In this document: one piece after another, positions 9,124 to 17,963 of the stretch
How the letters are laid out: the number at the start of each line of letters is the position of its first letter
Position numbering within the stretch: the first letter of the stretch is position 1
Source: Reyranella sp.
GTDB taxonomy: Bacteria; Pseudomonadota; Alphaproteobacteria; Reyranellales; Reyranellaceae
Reading direction: 5' to 3'
DNA length: 64,000 bases
Assembly: GCA_019750135.1 (NCBI GenBank)
Contig: JAIEOV010000005.1
Span: 62,001-126,000 of the forward strand
Program-made: the position numbers and the translations under genes
The notes under the pieces: generated by a model
What the model was told of the DNA's origin: nothing
The model's database searches: none
The model's input: only the letters and a program-made list of their open reading frames with translations

Positions 9124-10041
9124 TCAGGCCAACCTGATCCGCGGGTCGACATACGCATAAAGAATGTCGACGCCGAGGTTGATGCTGAGGATCAGGATCG
9201 ATTTCAGGATGATTACCGCCTGCAACAACGGGAAGTCGCGGTAGATCACCGCCTCGTAGGTCAGCCGGCCGATGCCGGGCCAAGCGAAAACGGTCTCGGT
9301 GACGATGGCGCCGGTGATCAGGTTGCTGACGAACACGCCCCACAGGGTGAGCACGGGAATCAGGGCGTTGCGCAGGCAGTGCTTCCAGACCACCGTGGTC
9401 TCGCTCAGGCCCTTGATGCGCGCGAGCTTGACGAACTCGCTTTCCATCACCTCCAGCATCGACGAGCGCGTGATGCGCATGAAGCCCGCCACCAGGAACA
9501 GGCCGAGCGTGATCACCGGCAGGACGTAGTGCTCGGGCCCGCCCATCCGGCTGGACGGCAGCCAGCCCAATTCGACGCTGAACACGAAGATCAGCAGGAT
9601 GCCGAGCCAGAAGCTCGGCATGGCGATGCCCAGCACCGCGACCGTGCCGGCGGTCCGGTCGAGCCAACTGTCGCGGTTGAGGGCGGCAACGACCCCCAGT
9701 GGAATGCCGAGCGCCATGCCCAGCAGCAGCGCCCAAGGAATCAGCATCAGGGTGTTGGGCAGGCGATCGAAGAATGCCTGCGCCGCCGGCTGCTTCATGC
9801 GGATCGAGGTGCCGAGATCGCCGTGCAGCGCCCTGCCGGCGAAGATCAGGAACTGATCGGTCAGCGATCCGTCGAGCCCGAGCTGTCGGGTGAGATTGGC
9901 CCGATCCTCGGCGGTGGCGTCCTCGGGCAGCATCAGGTCGACCGGGTTGCCGGTCAGCCGTCCCAGGATGAACACGATCGTCGCCACCACGAACAGCAGG
10001 ACCACACCCTGCATCAGGCGACGAGCGATGTAGCGCTTCAT
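9124..10041 (-). CDS. ABC importer permease, OppB/DppB type
   Basis: A 305-residue permease opening with the family signature MKRYIARRLMQGVVLLFVVA. The EAA loop is recognisable near the C-terminus (EFVKLARIKGLSETTVVWKH). The start is the ATG at 10041; in-frame sequence upstream runs into the end of the binding-protein gene and is not coding. It lies 13 bases downstream of the binding-protein gene, so it is cotranscribed with it. Confidence 0.9.
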   Translation of the reverse strand: MKRYIARRLMQGVVLLFVVATIVFILGRLTGNPVDLMLPEDATAEDRANLTRQLGLDGSLTDQFLIFAGRALHGDLGTSIRMKQPAAQAFFDRLPNTLMLIPWALLLGMALGIPLGVVAALNRDSWLDRTAGTVAVLGIAMPSFWLGILLIFVFSVELGWLPSSRMGGPEHYVLPVITLGLFLVAGFMRITRSSMLEVMESEFVKLARIKGLSETTVVWKHCLRNALIPVLTLWGVFVSNLITGAIVTETVFAWPGIGRLTYEAVIYRDFPLLQAVIILKSILILSINLGVDILYAYVDPRIRLA

Positions 10042-10054
10042 CGGTTGCGCGTTC

Positions 10055-11710
10055 TCACTTCTTCCAGGGCTTCTGCTCGGGCCGCGGGATGCGCTCGAAC
10101 ACGTCGCCCAGCTCGTGCCGGCCGGGGATGGCCTCGAACTGACCAACCTTCTTGGTGTTGATGGCGTAGTAGCCCATGCCTTCGATGATCGGCACGACCA
10201 TCCAGGAGGCGGTCGTGATCTCGACCATGCGGTCGGTCAGTGCCGTGCGCTTGGTCTTGTCGAGCTCGGCCGACAGCGCGCGCGCGGTCTTGACATAATC
10301 CTGGCAGACCTCGTTGCAATTGTCCTTGTCGCCCAGCAGGCGCTGGATGCTCTCGGGCGAGAAGGCGCCGTCGTAGCGCCACGGCGCGTCGGGCCGGCCG
10401 GCGGTGCGGTACATCGAGGCCCAGCCGACGAGCCCCGCCTGGTCGCCGCGCTCCATGGGGTTGAAGGCGCCCCATTCGTAATGCTTCAGCGTCACCTTCA
10501 CGCCGACCTTGTTCCACATGTCGGCGATGGCGGTGCCGATATCGACCATGAACTGCGTGCCGGGCAGCGCGGTGTTGGCGAACTTCAGCTCGAAGCCGTT
10601 GGGATAGCCCTCCTCGGCCAGGATCTTCTTGGCCAGCGCTGGATCGTAGCGGTAGGCATCGTTCGCCCACTTCTCCCAGCGGTCGGCGCTGAGATATTCG
10701 GTGTAGGCGAAGGTCGAGAACGGGAAAGGCATGCGCGCCTTGCCGTTCATGACGTGCTCGATCACCTGCTTGCGGTCGATGGCCAGCGATAGCGCCTGGC
10801 GCACGCGCGGCTTGGTGATCGGATTGTCCTTCTGCTCGGGCTTCCAGGTGCCCCAGAACTGGAAGATCGCCTGCATGGTGCCGGGCACCGACAGGACTTC
10901 GAGGCCACCGCGCGAGGCGGCGAGCATGGTCTCGGGGCCGATCGAGGCGATCCCCGCCTCGCCCGTGCGCACCATGGCGACGCGCGTGCTCTCCTCCGGC
11001 ACGAGCAGGACGTGCAGATCCTTGAAACTCGGCGTGCCGCGCCAGTGATTGGCGACGGCAGTGAACTCGATGCGATCGCCCGGCACGTTGCGCACGAACT
11101 TCCAGGGGCCGCTGCCGATCGGCTTCTTGCGGAACTCCTCGTCGCCGACCTTTTCGATGTAGGTCTTGGGCATGATGGCGCCCTCGGGCGCCACGGCGCG
11201 CGACAGGCTGGCCGGCAGGCCGATCTGCGGGCTGGCCGTGTTGACCTTCACCGTGAGGTCGTCGACCACCTCGATGTTCTTGATGACGCGTTTCATGAAG
11301 GCAGCAGCCGAGGCGACGGTGCCCGGTCCGTTCATCTGGCGCTCGAGGCTGAACTTCACGTCGTGGGCGGTGAGCTTGTCGCCGTTGTGGAAGGTCTGGT
11401 TCGGACGGATGAAGAAGGTCCAGGTGAGGCCGTCCTGCGACAGTTCCCAGCGTTCGGCGACGCCGGGGCCGACACCGCCCTTCTTGAGATCGAAGCCGAC
11501 CAGCGAGTCGTACATGATCGCCTGATAGACCGCGTTGCCCGGCCGGCCTTCGAGGATGGGATCGAGCGTCTGGGCGCCGAGCGATTCGACGGCGAAGACG
11601 AGCGTGCCTTTCTGGTCCTGGGCCCCCTGATTTTGGGCATGAGTCGGCGCGACCGCGACGACAATCGAGGCGACGGCGAGAGCCATGGCTCCCGCAAGCT
11701 GCCGAATCAT
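10055..11710 (-). CDS. ABC importer periplasmic binding protein, family 5 (peptide/nickel type)
   Basis: A 551-residue solute-binding protein with a Sec signal peptide (hydrophobic core MALAVASIVVAVA, cleavage likely after THA near residue 25). Family-5 features are visible: the early SLGAQTLDPILEG block, LTWTFFIRPNQTFHNGDKLTAHDVKFSLER (given in parts: LTWTFFIRPN, FHNGDKLTAHDVKFSLER) and AIDRKQVIEHVMNGKA. It is the first gene of a six-gene leftward operon ending in a CoA-transferase. Family 5 proteins bind peptides, opines, sugars, nickel or glutathione; the ligand is not predictable here. Confidence 0.9.
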   Translation of the reverse strand: MIRQLAGAMALAVASIVVAVAPTHAQNQGAQDQKGTLVFAVESLGAQTLDPILEGRPGNAVYQAIMYDSLVGFDLKKGGVGPGVAERWELSQDGLTWTFFIRPNQTFHNGDKLTAHDVKFSLERQMNGPGTVASAAAFMKRVIKNIEVVDDLTVKVNTASPQIGLPASLSRAVAPEGAIMPKTYIEKVGDEEFRKKPIGSGPWKFVRNVPGDRIEFTAVANHWRGTPSFKDLHVLLVPEESTRVAMVRTGEAGIASIGPETMLAASRGGLEVLSVPGTMQAIFQFWGTWKPEQKDNPITKPRVRQALSLAIDRKQVIEHVMNGKARMPFPFSTFAYTEYLSADRWEKWANDAYRYDPALAKKILAEEGYPNGFELKFANTALPGTQFMVDIGTAIADMWNKVGVKVTLKHYEWGAFNPMERGDQAGLVGWASMYRTAGRPDAPWRYDGAFSPESIQRLLGDKDNCNEVCQDYVKTARALSAELDKTKRTALTDRMVEITTASWMVVPIIEGMGYYAINTKKVGQFEAIPGRHELGDVFERIPRPEQKPWKK

Positions 11711-11841
11711 GAGCTCCTCCCGAAACGATGACTTTGTCTTTTAGTTCTTGGGACTCAACTAACGGCGACAACGACTATCGGGCGAGCGTTGGGAGCGGTC
11801 AATAGCAGCGGATGTGAAGTGCCGCTTGTCGGACTCATGCT

Positions 11842-11907
11842 CTTCCGGACCGCGCGCGTCCTCGCGCTCATGATCATGAGCGCGCGAGGACGCACGCGGT
11901 CCGGAAG
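11842..11907. repeat. Long imperfect intergenic palindrome
   Basis: The left arm (11842-11873) and right arm (11874-11907) are near-perfect reverse complements, with one mismatch and a 2-base insertion, meeting at TCATGATCATGA. It lies in the 213-base spacer between the 3' end of livF and the 5' end of the Opp-type binding-protein gene. A transcript of it would form a very stable hairpin, but no U-run follows on the relevant strand. I read it as a REP-like element that may also terminate or protect the upstream transcript. Confidence 0.7.
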
Positions 11908-11923
11908 AAGAAATTAGGAAAGA

Positions 11924-12670
11924 CTAAGACGCGAGCGGGGCGCTGGCGTCCTGTCCGAAGTAGGCGTGCTCGAGGCGATTGGGCAGGTCGTCCTCGTTCG
12001 TGCGCGCTTCGAGCACGATCGAGCCGCGCGCCAGAGCATAGACACGATCGGCGAGCTTCAGCGCCTTCTCGATCAGCTGCTCGACCAGCAGCACGGCGGT
12101 GCCGGCGTCGCGCAACTGCGCGGCGGCGGCGAGCACGCGATCGACCAGCACCGGCGACAGGCCGGCCGACGGCTCGTCGAGCATCAGGAGTCGCGGCCGG
12201 CGCACGAGGCCCTGCGCCACCGCCAGCATCTGCTGCTGGCCACCCGACAACGTCACGGCGCGATCGTTGCGCTTCGCCGCGATCTCGGGAAAGAACGCCA
12301 GCGCCTCCTCGACGCGCTCGCCGAGCACGGCGCCCTTCAGGCCGTAGCCCGCCAGCATGACGTTGTCGTACACGCTGAGCTGGGTGAAGACTCGATGGCC
12401 TTCGACCACGTGCACCAGCCCGGCGTTCACCGCCTCGCGCGGGCCGGTCTTGCTGATGTCCTGGCCGCCGAAGGTGATGGTGCCGGTGCGCGGCAGCAGG
12501 CCGGAGATCGCCTTCAAGAGCGTGCTCTTGCCGGCGCCGTTGGGTCCCAACAGCGCCACGATCTCGCCGGCGCCGATCGTGAGATCGATGCCGTTCAAGA
12601 CACCGATCTTGCCGTAGCCGGCCGACAGGCCGCTGACTTTGAGCAGAGCTTCAGGCGCCGAGGTAGGCAC
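11924..12670 (-). CDS. livF: Branched-chain-type ABC importer ATPase LivF
   Basis: A 248-residue ATPase of the LivF type with Walker A GPNGAGKS (residues 42-49), the signature LSGGQQQMLAVAQGL and Walker B LLMLDEPSAGLSP. The LivF-specific HVVEGHRVFTQLSV segment is present. The start is a GTG at 12670 with GGGAGG about 7 bases upstream, overlapping the last 20 bases of the LivMG fusion gene. It is the last gene of the leftward unit binding protein-livH-livMG-livF. The ligand may be an amino acid, amide, urea or aromatic acid. Confidence 0.9.
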   Translation of the reverse strand: MPTSAPEALLKVSGLSAGYGKIGVLNGIDLTIGAGEIVALLGPNGAGKSTLLKAISGLLPRTGTITFGGQDISKTGPREAVNAGLVHVVEGHRVFTQLSVYDNVMLAGYGLKGAVLGERVEEALAFFPEIAAKRNDRAVTLSGGQQQMLAVAQGLVRRPRLLMLDEPSAGLSPVLVDRVLAAAAQLRDAGTAVLLVEQLIEKALKLADRVYALARGSIVLEARTNEDDLPNRLEHAYFGQDASAPLAS

Positions 12671-14453
12671 TGACCACCTCCCTGTGCGAGCGGATCTCGT
12701 TGGGCGTGCCCGCGGCCAGCATCTTGCCGAGGTTGAGCACGGTCACGCGATCGCAGATGTCGAAGATCAGGTCGGCATGGTGCTCGACCAGCAGCACGCC
12801 GGTGCCCTCGCGGCTGATCGCCTTGATGAGATTGCCGAGACGGCGGATCTCCTCAGGCGACAGGCCGGCCGCCGGCTCATCGAGCATCAGGAAGGCCGGC
12901 CGCAGCATCAAGGCGCGAGCGACCTCCATGAAACGCAGCTCGCTGTGCTGCAGGCGGTCGGCGCGCACGTCGGCGAGATTCTCGAGGCCGACCGTGGCCA
13001 GCGCCTGCAACGCCGCGGCGCGCAAGAGCTTCTCGTCGCGGCGGTTGCGCGGCAGGGAGAGCATGGCCTCGGCGAAGGTCGCCTGGCCGTGCACGGTGCC
13101 GCCGATCATGACGTTTTCGAGCACCGAGGCGGCGCCGACCAGGCGTGGCGTCTGGAAGGTGCGGGCGATGCGGTAGCCGGCGCGGGCATGTGGCTGGTCG
13201 AACGGCAGGTCGGCCCCGTCCAGCTTCATCGTGCCGGTCTTGGGTTTGTAGTAGCCCGAGATCACGTTCAGCGTCGTGGTCTTGCCGCTGCCGTTGGGGC
13301 CGATCAGGCCGTGCACCTCGCCCGAGCGGATCTCGAGGTCGAGGCCATCGATCGCCCGCACGCCGCCGAAATGCAGCGCGATATCCTTGAGCACGATGCT
13401 GTGCTTGCCGTCCGTCCGGTCGAGCGCGCGCTTCAGCAGTTCCGTCCGCGGCACGATCTCGCGATGCTGGGTGAGCGGGCGCCGGTTCTTGAAGTCGAGC
13501 AGGTCGGCAATGCCGCCCGGCACCAGCAGCACGATCGCCAACAGGAGCACGGCATAGAGGAACGTCGACCATTGCACCAGCGGCGCCGCGAACTCAGGCA
13601 ATGCCGTCAGGATGATGGTGCCCAGCACCGGACCCAGGATCGAACCGCGGCCGCCGATCAGGATGGCGATGAAGAACAGCACCGACATCTCGAAGGTGAA
13701 GGCGTCGGGCGTGATGTAGGACTGCAGCGAGGCGAACAGCCCACCGGCCACGCCGCCAAGAGCGCCGGCCAGCAGGAAGACCATCATCAGGAGCTTGGGC
13801 TTGGCGATGCCTGACGCCTCGGCCGCGACCTCGGCATCGCGGATCGCCACCAGCGCGCGGCCGTAACGGCTCGAGCCGATATTGGCCGTCATCCACGTCG
13901 CCAGTGCCGCCAGGATGAAGCAGAAATAGTAGAAGCCCCAGCCCGGCTCGAACGGCCACGAGAAGGTGGGCCCCGGCGTGCCGACGCCGCCGCCCGTCAC
14001 GTCCTTCCAGGCCAGCGCCACCTGGGTGACGATCGTGGCGAAGCCCAGCGTGGTCATGGCGAAATAGAAGGTGCGCAGCCGGAGCGCGGGAAGGCCGACG
14101 ATGACGCCGAAGATGGCGCCCATGACGCCGCCCGCCACCAGCGCGAGGTACGAATTCCACTCGGCGCCGACGCGGCCCGCGGCCAGCGCTGCCGTGGTGT
14201 AGGCGCCCAGCGTCAGCATCGATACCCAGCCGATGGCGATCTGGCCGGCATAGCCGACAACGAGGTTCAGGCCGGCCGACAGGACCCAGTATATGTAGGC
14301 ACGCTGGGCAATGACGCCGATGTAGGAGTCGTCGAGCAGCGGCAGCAGCAGCCCGGCCAGCCCGAGCAGGATCCATGAGATCTTGCCCTCGAGCTTTCCG
14401 AGCCAGGATGTGCCGGCGGTGCGCGCCGGCGTGGAGGCGGTGGTATCGGTCAC
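12651..14453 (-). CDS. LivM-LivG fusion: ABC permease plus ATPase in one chain
   Basis: A 600-residue fusion. Residues about 25-320 are a LivM-type permease (GLNLVVGYAGQIAIG, RGRSILGPVLG-like ending GGRGSILGPVLGTIIL). Residues about 345-600 are a LivG-type ATPase with Walker A GPNGSGKT at 385-392 and Walker B FLMLDEPAAGLSP. The signature region reads LQHSELRFMEVARAL rather than LSGGQ, a variant found in this ATPase group. Such fusions are known in Proteobacteria. The GTG start at 14453 fits the gene spacing after livH; the frame is open further upstream but that part overlaps livH. Confidence 0.88.
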   Translation of the reverse strand: MTDTTASTPARTAGTSWLGKLEGKISWILLGLAGLLLPLLDDSYIGVIAQRAYIYWVLSAGLNLVVGYAGQIAIGWVSMLTLGAYTTAALAAGRVGAEWNSYLALVAGGVMGAIFGVIVGLPALRLRTFYFAMTTLGFATIVTQVALAWKDVTGGGVGTPGPTFSWPFEPGWGFYYFCFILAALATWMTANIGSSRYGRALVAIRDAEVAAEASGIAKPKLLMMVFLLAGALGGVAGGLFASLQSYITPDAFTFEMSVLFFIAILIGGRGSILGPVLGTIILTALPEFAAPLVQWSTFLYAVLLLAIVLLVPGGIADLLDFKNRRPLTQHREIVPRTELLKRALDRTDGKHSIVLKDIALHFGGVRAIDGLDLEIRSGEVHGLIGPNGSGKTTTLNVISGYYKPKTGTMKLDGADLPFDQPHARAGYRIARTFQTPRLVGAASVLENVMIGGTVHGQATFAEAMLSLPRNRRDEKLLRAAALQALATVGLENLADVRADRLQHSELRFMEVARALMLRPAFLMLDEPAAGLSPEEIRRLGNLIKAISREGTGVLLVEHHADLIFDICDRVTVLNLGKMLAAGTPNEIRSHREVVSAYLGA

Positions 14454-14463
14454 GGCACCACCC

Positions 14464-15333
14464 CTATACGCGTCGTGCCGCCGACGCGCCGGCCAGGCCT
14501 TCGGGCCTGAGCAGAAGCACGACGATGAACACGACAAACACCGCGACCGCGGCAAAGATGCCGCCAACCAGGAAATTCGCCGCCTGCTGGAACAGGCCGA
14601 GTGCCAGCCCGCCGACCACGGCACCGCGATTGGAGCCCATGCCGCCCAGCGCCACCGGCACGAAGCCGTAGAAGTTCAGGATCGCCTGGTTGCCGATGAA
14701 GGCCAGCAGCATCTGCGCGCCGGTGAAGCCTGCCAGCGCGCCGATGACGCCGGCGAGGGCGTAGCTCGCCATCCTGAGCCGCGTCTCGGGCAGGCCGAGC
14801 GCGCGGGCGGCGTAGCTGTCCTCGGCGATGGCAAGGAAGGCGCGGCCGATCAATGTCCGGCGATAGAGGAATTCGAGGCCGGCGATGGTGACGACGCAGG
14901 CCAACACGGGCAGCCAGAACTTCTGGTCGACGATGCCGAGGATCGAGTTCGCGTCGATCGGGATCAGCACCGGGAAGGGATATGCCTCCGTGCCGTATTC
15001 GATGGCCGTCACCTGCTGGATCATCAGCGCGAAGGCCAAGGTCGACAGCACGTAGAGATGCTGCTCGATGCTTTTGAGCACCGGCCGCACGGTCACGATC
15101 TCGGTGACGAGGCCGAGCACGGCGCCACAGGCCAGGACAGCCGCGAACCCGAGCACGGCGTTCCAGCCCCAATCCTTGATGAACAGCGCGCCGAGCACGC
15201 CGCCCAGCATGCCCAGCATGCCGGCGGTGAAGCTGAACACACGCGACGCCGAGAACATGACGTTGTAGGTGATGCCGATCAGGGCATAGACCGCTCCCAC
15301 CGCGAGGCCGTAGGAGATGATGGACTGCAACAC
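14464..15333 (-). CDS. livH: Branched-chain-type ABC importer permease LivH
   Basis: A 289-residue LivH-type inner-membrane permease with about eight hydrophobic segments. It carries the conserved GAVYALIGITYNVMFSASRVFSF N-terminus (as GAVYALIGITYN) and the late NFYGFVPVALGGMGSNRGAVVGG block (as GGMGSNRGAVVGG). The start codon is GTG at 15333, preceded by an AGGCAGG ribosome-binding stretch. It lies ten bases upstream of the LivMG fusion gene. The binding-protein gene is 152 bases upstream, separated by a large inverted repeat. Confidence 0.88.
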   Translation of the reverse strand: MLQSIISYGLAVGAVYALIGITYNVMFSASRVFSFTAGMLGMLGGVLGALFIKDWGWNAVLGFAAVLACGAVLGLVTEIVTVRPVLKSIEQHLYVLSTLAFALMIQQVTAIEYGTEAYPFPVLIPIDANSILGIVDQKFWLPVLACVVTIAGLEFLYRRTLIGRAFLAIAEDSYAARALGLPETRLRMASYALAGVIGALAGFTGAQMLLAFIGNQAILNFYGFVPVALGGMGSNRGAVVGGLALGLFQQAANFLVGGIFAAVAVFVVFIVVLLLRPEGLAGASAARRV

Positions 15334-15357
15334 GGACTACCTGCCTTCACGAAAGAA

Positions 15358-15466
15358 CCTCACCCTGAGGAGCGCCGCAAAGCGGCGCGTCTCGAAGGGT
15401 GGGCAACAGCACGACTGATCCCCACCCTCCGAGACGCGGCCCTTTGGGCCGCTCCTCAGGGTGAGG
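15358..15466. repeat. Alphaproteobacterial-type intergenic inverted repeat
   Basis: Two roughly 46-base arms (15358-15403 and 15420-15466) are inverted copies carrying CCTCACCCTGAGGAGC and its reverse, each with an internal small hairpin. Sequences of the form CTCACCCTGAGGAGC...GTCTCGAAGGGTG are, from general knowledge, a common repeated intergenic element in Rhizobiales-like genomes. It sits between the binding-protein gene and livH of one transport unit, where it could lower expression of the downstream genes relative to the binding protein. Confidence 0.75.
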
Positions 15467-15485
15467 CATTGCGTCGTGGCAGGCA

Positions 15486-16679
15486 CTACGAGCTGTAGCC
15501 CGGCGCGACGTTGAAGGCGCCGTCCTTGAGCGAGTTGACCTCGCACATGACGACCTCGTTGTCGGGGAAGCCGTTATGCTGCTCCGGCGTCCAGGTGACG
15601 GTGCCGTAGATGCCCGGCCGGTCCTTGATCTTGTTCATGTAGCCGACGATGTCGTCGTTCTTGGTGCCGACGGCCTTGAACGTGTCGCCCATCAGGAGCG
15701 CGCTGTCCCAGCCCAGCGCCACCCACCACAGCAGCGTATCGCTGAACTCGATCTTGGCCTTCTTGAGCCGATCGACGAACTCTTCCGCCTTGGGCAGCAG
15801 CTTGCCGTTGATGTAGCAGACCTGCCGGAAATTGTTCGAGTAGACCTTGTTCCAGTACTCGGGCTTCTCGAGCAGGGCCTTCGTCTGGCCGGAGCCGAGC
15901 GTCGTCTGGCCGACGATCGGCACGTCCCAGCCCATGGCGCCGCGCGTATTGCAGATGCGCGACAGGAAGCCGGCGTTGACGCTCCACGGCATGATGACCT
16001 GGGCGCCGGCGCTCTGCATGCGCAGGAGCTCGGGCTTGAGGTCGGGGTTCGCCGCGTCGACATGGTTGGTGTAGACCACTTCGGCACCGATTGCCTTCAG
16101 CATCGGCACGTAGGTGTTGGCCGAGGCCGTGCCGTAGCCGGTGGTGTCGCTGATCACCGCCACCTTCTTCAGCTTGAGCACGTTCACCACGTAGTTGTTG
16201 GCGCCCTTGCCGATCTGCGTATTGGTCGGCGCGATGCGGTAGGCCATCGGGTACTTCTTGACGTCGATCAGCTCGTCGACCCAGCACGGATGCAGCATCG
16301 GCACCTTGTCGCGCGCGATCAGCGGCGTCGCCGCCAACGCCTCGCCCGAGTTCACCGGCCCGAAGATCGTCGCGACCTTCTGGCGCTGCGTCAGCTCGGC
16401 CACGGCGTTCACCGCCTTGGTCGGATCGCTCTGCGTGTCGCGCGTGATCAGCTCGATCTTGCGGCCCTTGATGCCGCCCGAATTGTTGATCTCCTCGACG
16501 CCGAGCTGGACGCCGCGGTTGATGCCGACACCGGTCGACGACGAAGGGCCGGTCAGCGCCGGCAGGTAGCCGATGCGGATCGGCTCGTTCTGGGCGATGG
16601 CCGGGGCCGCGAGCCCGGATGTTAGCGATACCATTCCAGCGGCAGAACCGGTCAGCACTGTACGACGCTTGATCGACAT
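15486..16679 (-). CDS. Branched-chain-type ABC periplasmic binding protein (with Liv system 1)
   Basis: A 397-residue family-6 (LivJ/K-like) binding protein. The N-terminus MSIKRRTVLTGSAAG followed by a hydrophobic stretch ending APAIAQ looks like a Tat-type or twin-arginine-like signal. The mature part starts RIGYLPALTGPSSSTG and has GVEEINNSGGIKGRKIELI, both typical of the family. The ATG at 16679 is preceded by GTGGAGGAAAC, a strong ribosome-binding site, so I reject the slightly longer in-frame start. It supplies ligand to the LivH-LivMG-LivF complex. Confidence 0.88.
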   Translation of the reverse strand: MSIKRRTVLTGSAAGMVSLTSGLAAPAIAQNEPIRIGYLPALTGPSSSTGVGINRGVQLGVEEINNSGGIKGRKIELITRDTQSDPTKAVNAVAELTQRQKVATIFGPVNSGEALAATPLIARDKVPMLHPCWVDELIDVKKYPMAYRIAPTNTQIGKGANNYVVNVLKLKKVAVISDTTGYGTASANTYVPMLKAIGAEVVYTNHVDAANPDLKPELLRMQSAGAQVIMPWSVNAGFLSRICNTRGAMGWDVPIVGQTTLGSGQTKALLEKPEYWNKVYSNNFRQVCYINGKLLPKAEEFVDRLKKAKIEFSDTLLWWVALGWDSALLMGDTFKAVGTKNDDIVGYMNKIKDRPGIYGTVTWTPEQHNGFPDNEVVMCEVNSLKDGAFNVAPGYSS

Positions 16680-16958
16680 GTTTCCTCCACACCCCATGGG
16701 AAATCGCGCACTTGGCGGCGCTTGCTTGGCCGGGAGCCTATCGCTCCCGGCCGACCGCGGTCAATGCAGGTAGCACATCCGCCGCAGGTGCGACCGCTAC
16801 GCGGGCTGCCGTTTCAATTCCGATGGCAGACGCACAAGAATCTCTTCGACGATCTCGGCCGGCGTGCCGCCGACATCGGGACCATGGGGCGGTTGTGAGC
16901 AGCATGCCGGTCCATTAAGACTTCGCCTGATCCCGTGTCTCCATAAGGATGCATCACC
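16680..16958. promoter_or_regulatory. Divergent spacer upstream of fgd and the Liv-1 binding protein
   Basis: This 279-base spacer must hold the promoters for the leftward transport unit and the rightward fgd-cofEDC unit. It contains a perfect 9-base-pair hairpin (16728-16736 with 16744-16752, loop of 7). A possible decayed reading frame lies on the minus strand ending at 16797. AAGGA precedes the fgd GTG by about 9 bases. I see no convincing sigma-70 box pair and no recognised operator. Confidence 0.35.
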
Positions 16959-17963
16959 GTGCTCAAGCTCGGATACAAGGCGTCGGCCGAACAATTCGCG
17001 CCCGGCAAGCTGCTCGACTTCTCGGTCCATGCCGAGCAGGCCGGGTTCGAATCGGTGTTCGTCAGCGACCACTTCCAGCCGTGGAAACACATCGACGGCC
17101 ATGCGCCCAACTCGATCGCCTGGATGGGCGCGCTCGGCGCCCGCACAACGAAAGTGGCCATCGGCACAAGCGTGCTGACGCCGACCTTCCGCTATCACCC
17201 GTCGATCGTGGCGCAGGCCTTCGGCACTCTGGGCTCGATGTTCCCGGGCCGCGTCATTCTGGGCATCGGCACCGGTGAATCGTTGAACGAGGTGCCGTCG
17301 ACCGGCGCGCCCTGGCCCGAGTTCAAGGAGCGCTTCGCCCGCCTGCGCGAGGCGGTGAACCTGATCCGCACCCTGTGGCGCGGCGAGCGCGTCACCTTCG
17401 AGGGCGAGTATTACAAGACCGAGAAGGCCACCATCTACGATCGGCCCGATGTCGAGATACCGATCTACGTCGCCGCCGCCGGCGCACTGGTCGCGAAGTA
17501 TGCCGGCCGCACGGGCGACGGCTTCATCTGCACCAGCGGCAAGAAGCGCGAGCTCTACACCGAGACGCTGCTGCCCAAGGTCGCCGAGGGAATCGCGGCC
17601 GGCGGCCCCAAGGCGCAACCCTACGACCACATGATCGAGGTCAAGGTCTCCTTCGATACCGACAAGGAGCGCGCGCTGCAGGACACGCGCCACTGGGCGG
17701 CGCTGGCGCTGTCGTCCGAGGAGAAGATGTCGGTCGAGGATCCCGTCGAGATGCAGCGCCTGGCCGATGCCCTGCCCCTCGAGCGCGCGGCCAGCCGCTG
17801 GATCGTGTCCAGCGATCCCGAGGAGCAGGTCGAGAAGATCGGCTACTACGTCGGGCTCGGCTTCAACCACCTCGTCTTCCATGCGCCCGGTCCCGACCAG
17901 GCGCGCTTCCTCGACCTCTACGGCAAGGAAGTCCTGCCGCGGCTGCGCAAGCGCTTCGGATGA
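16959..17963 (+). CDS. fgd: F420-dependent glucose-6-phosphate dehydrogenase homologue (LLM superfamily)
   Basis: A 334-residue protein that by memory aligns along its whole length with mycobacterial Fgd1: same opening [52 protein letters not shown] and [10 protein letters not shown]. Residues equivalent to the Fgd1 active site are present: Asp37, His38, Trp42 and Glu107. Lys195 matches the phosphate-contacting lysine, and a Lys and Arg are conserved in EEKMSVEDP and SRWIV. The expected reaction is glucose-6-phosphate plus F420 giving 6-phosphogluconolactone plus F420H2. A related sugar-phosphate or alcohol specificity is possible. GTG start; its stop overlaps cofE by four bases, tying cofactor reduction to cofactor synthesis. 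Confidence 0.87.
   Translation: MLKLGYKASAEQFAPGKLLDFSVHAEQAGFESVFVSDHFQPWKHIDGHAPNSIAWMGALGARTTKVAIGTSVLTPTFRYHPSIVAQAFGTLGSMFPGRVILGIGTGESLNEVPSTGAPWPEFKERFARLREAVNLIRTLWRGERVTFEGEYYKTEKATIYDRPDVEIPIYVAAAGALVAKYAGRTGDGFICTSGKKRELYTETLLPKVAEGIAAGGPKAQPYDHMIEVKVSFDTDKERALQDTRHWAALALSSEEKMSVEDPVEMQRLADALPLERAASRWIVSSDPEEQVEKIGYYVGLGFNHLVFHAPGPDQARFLDLYGKEVLPRLRKRFG

Noticed and set aside
14454..14624. Longer start for the LivM-LivG fusion
   Set aside because: The added 57 residues overlap livH and are Ser/Arg-rich non-family sequence.
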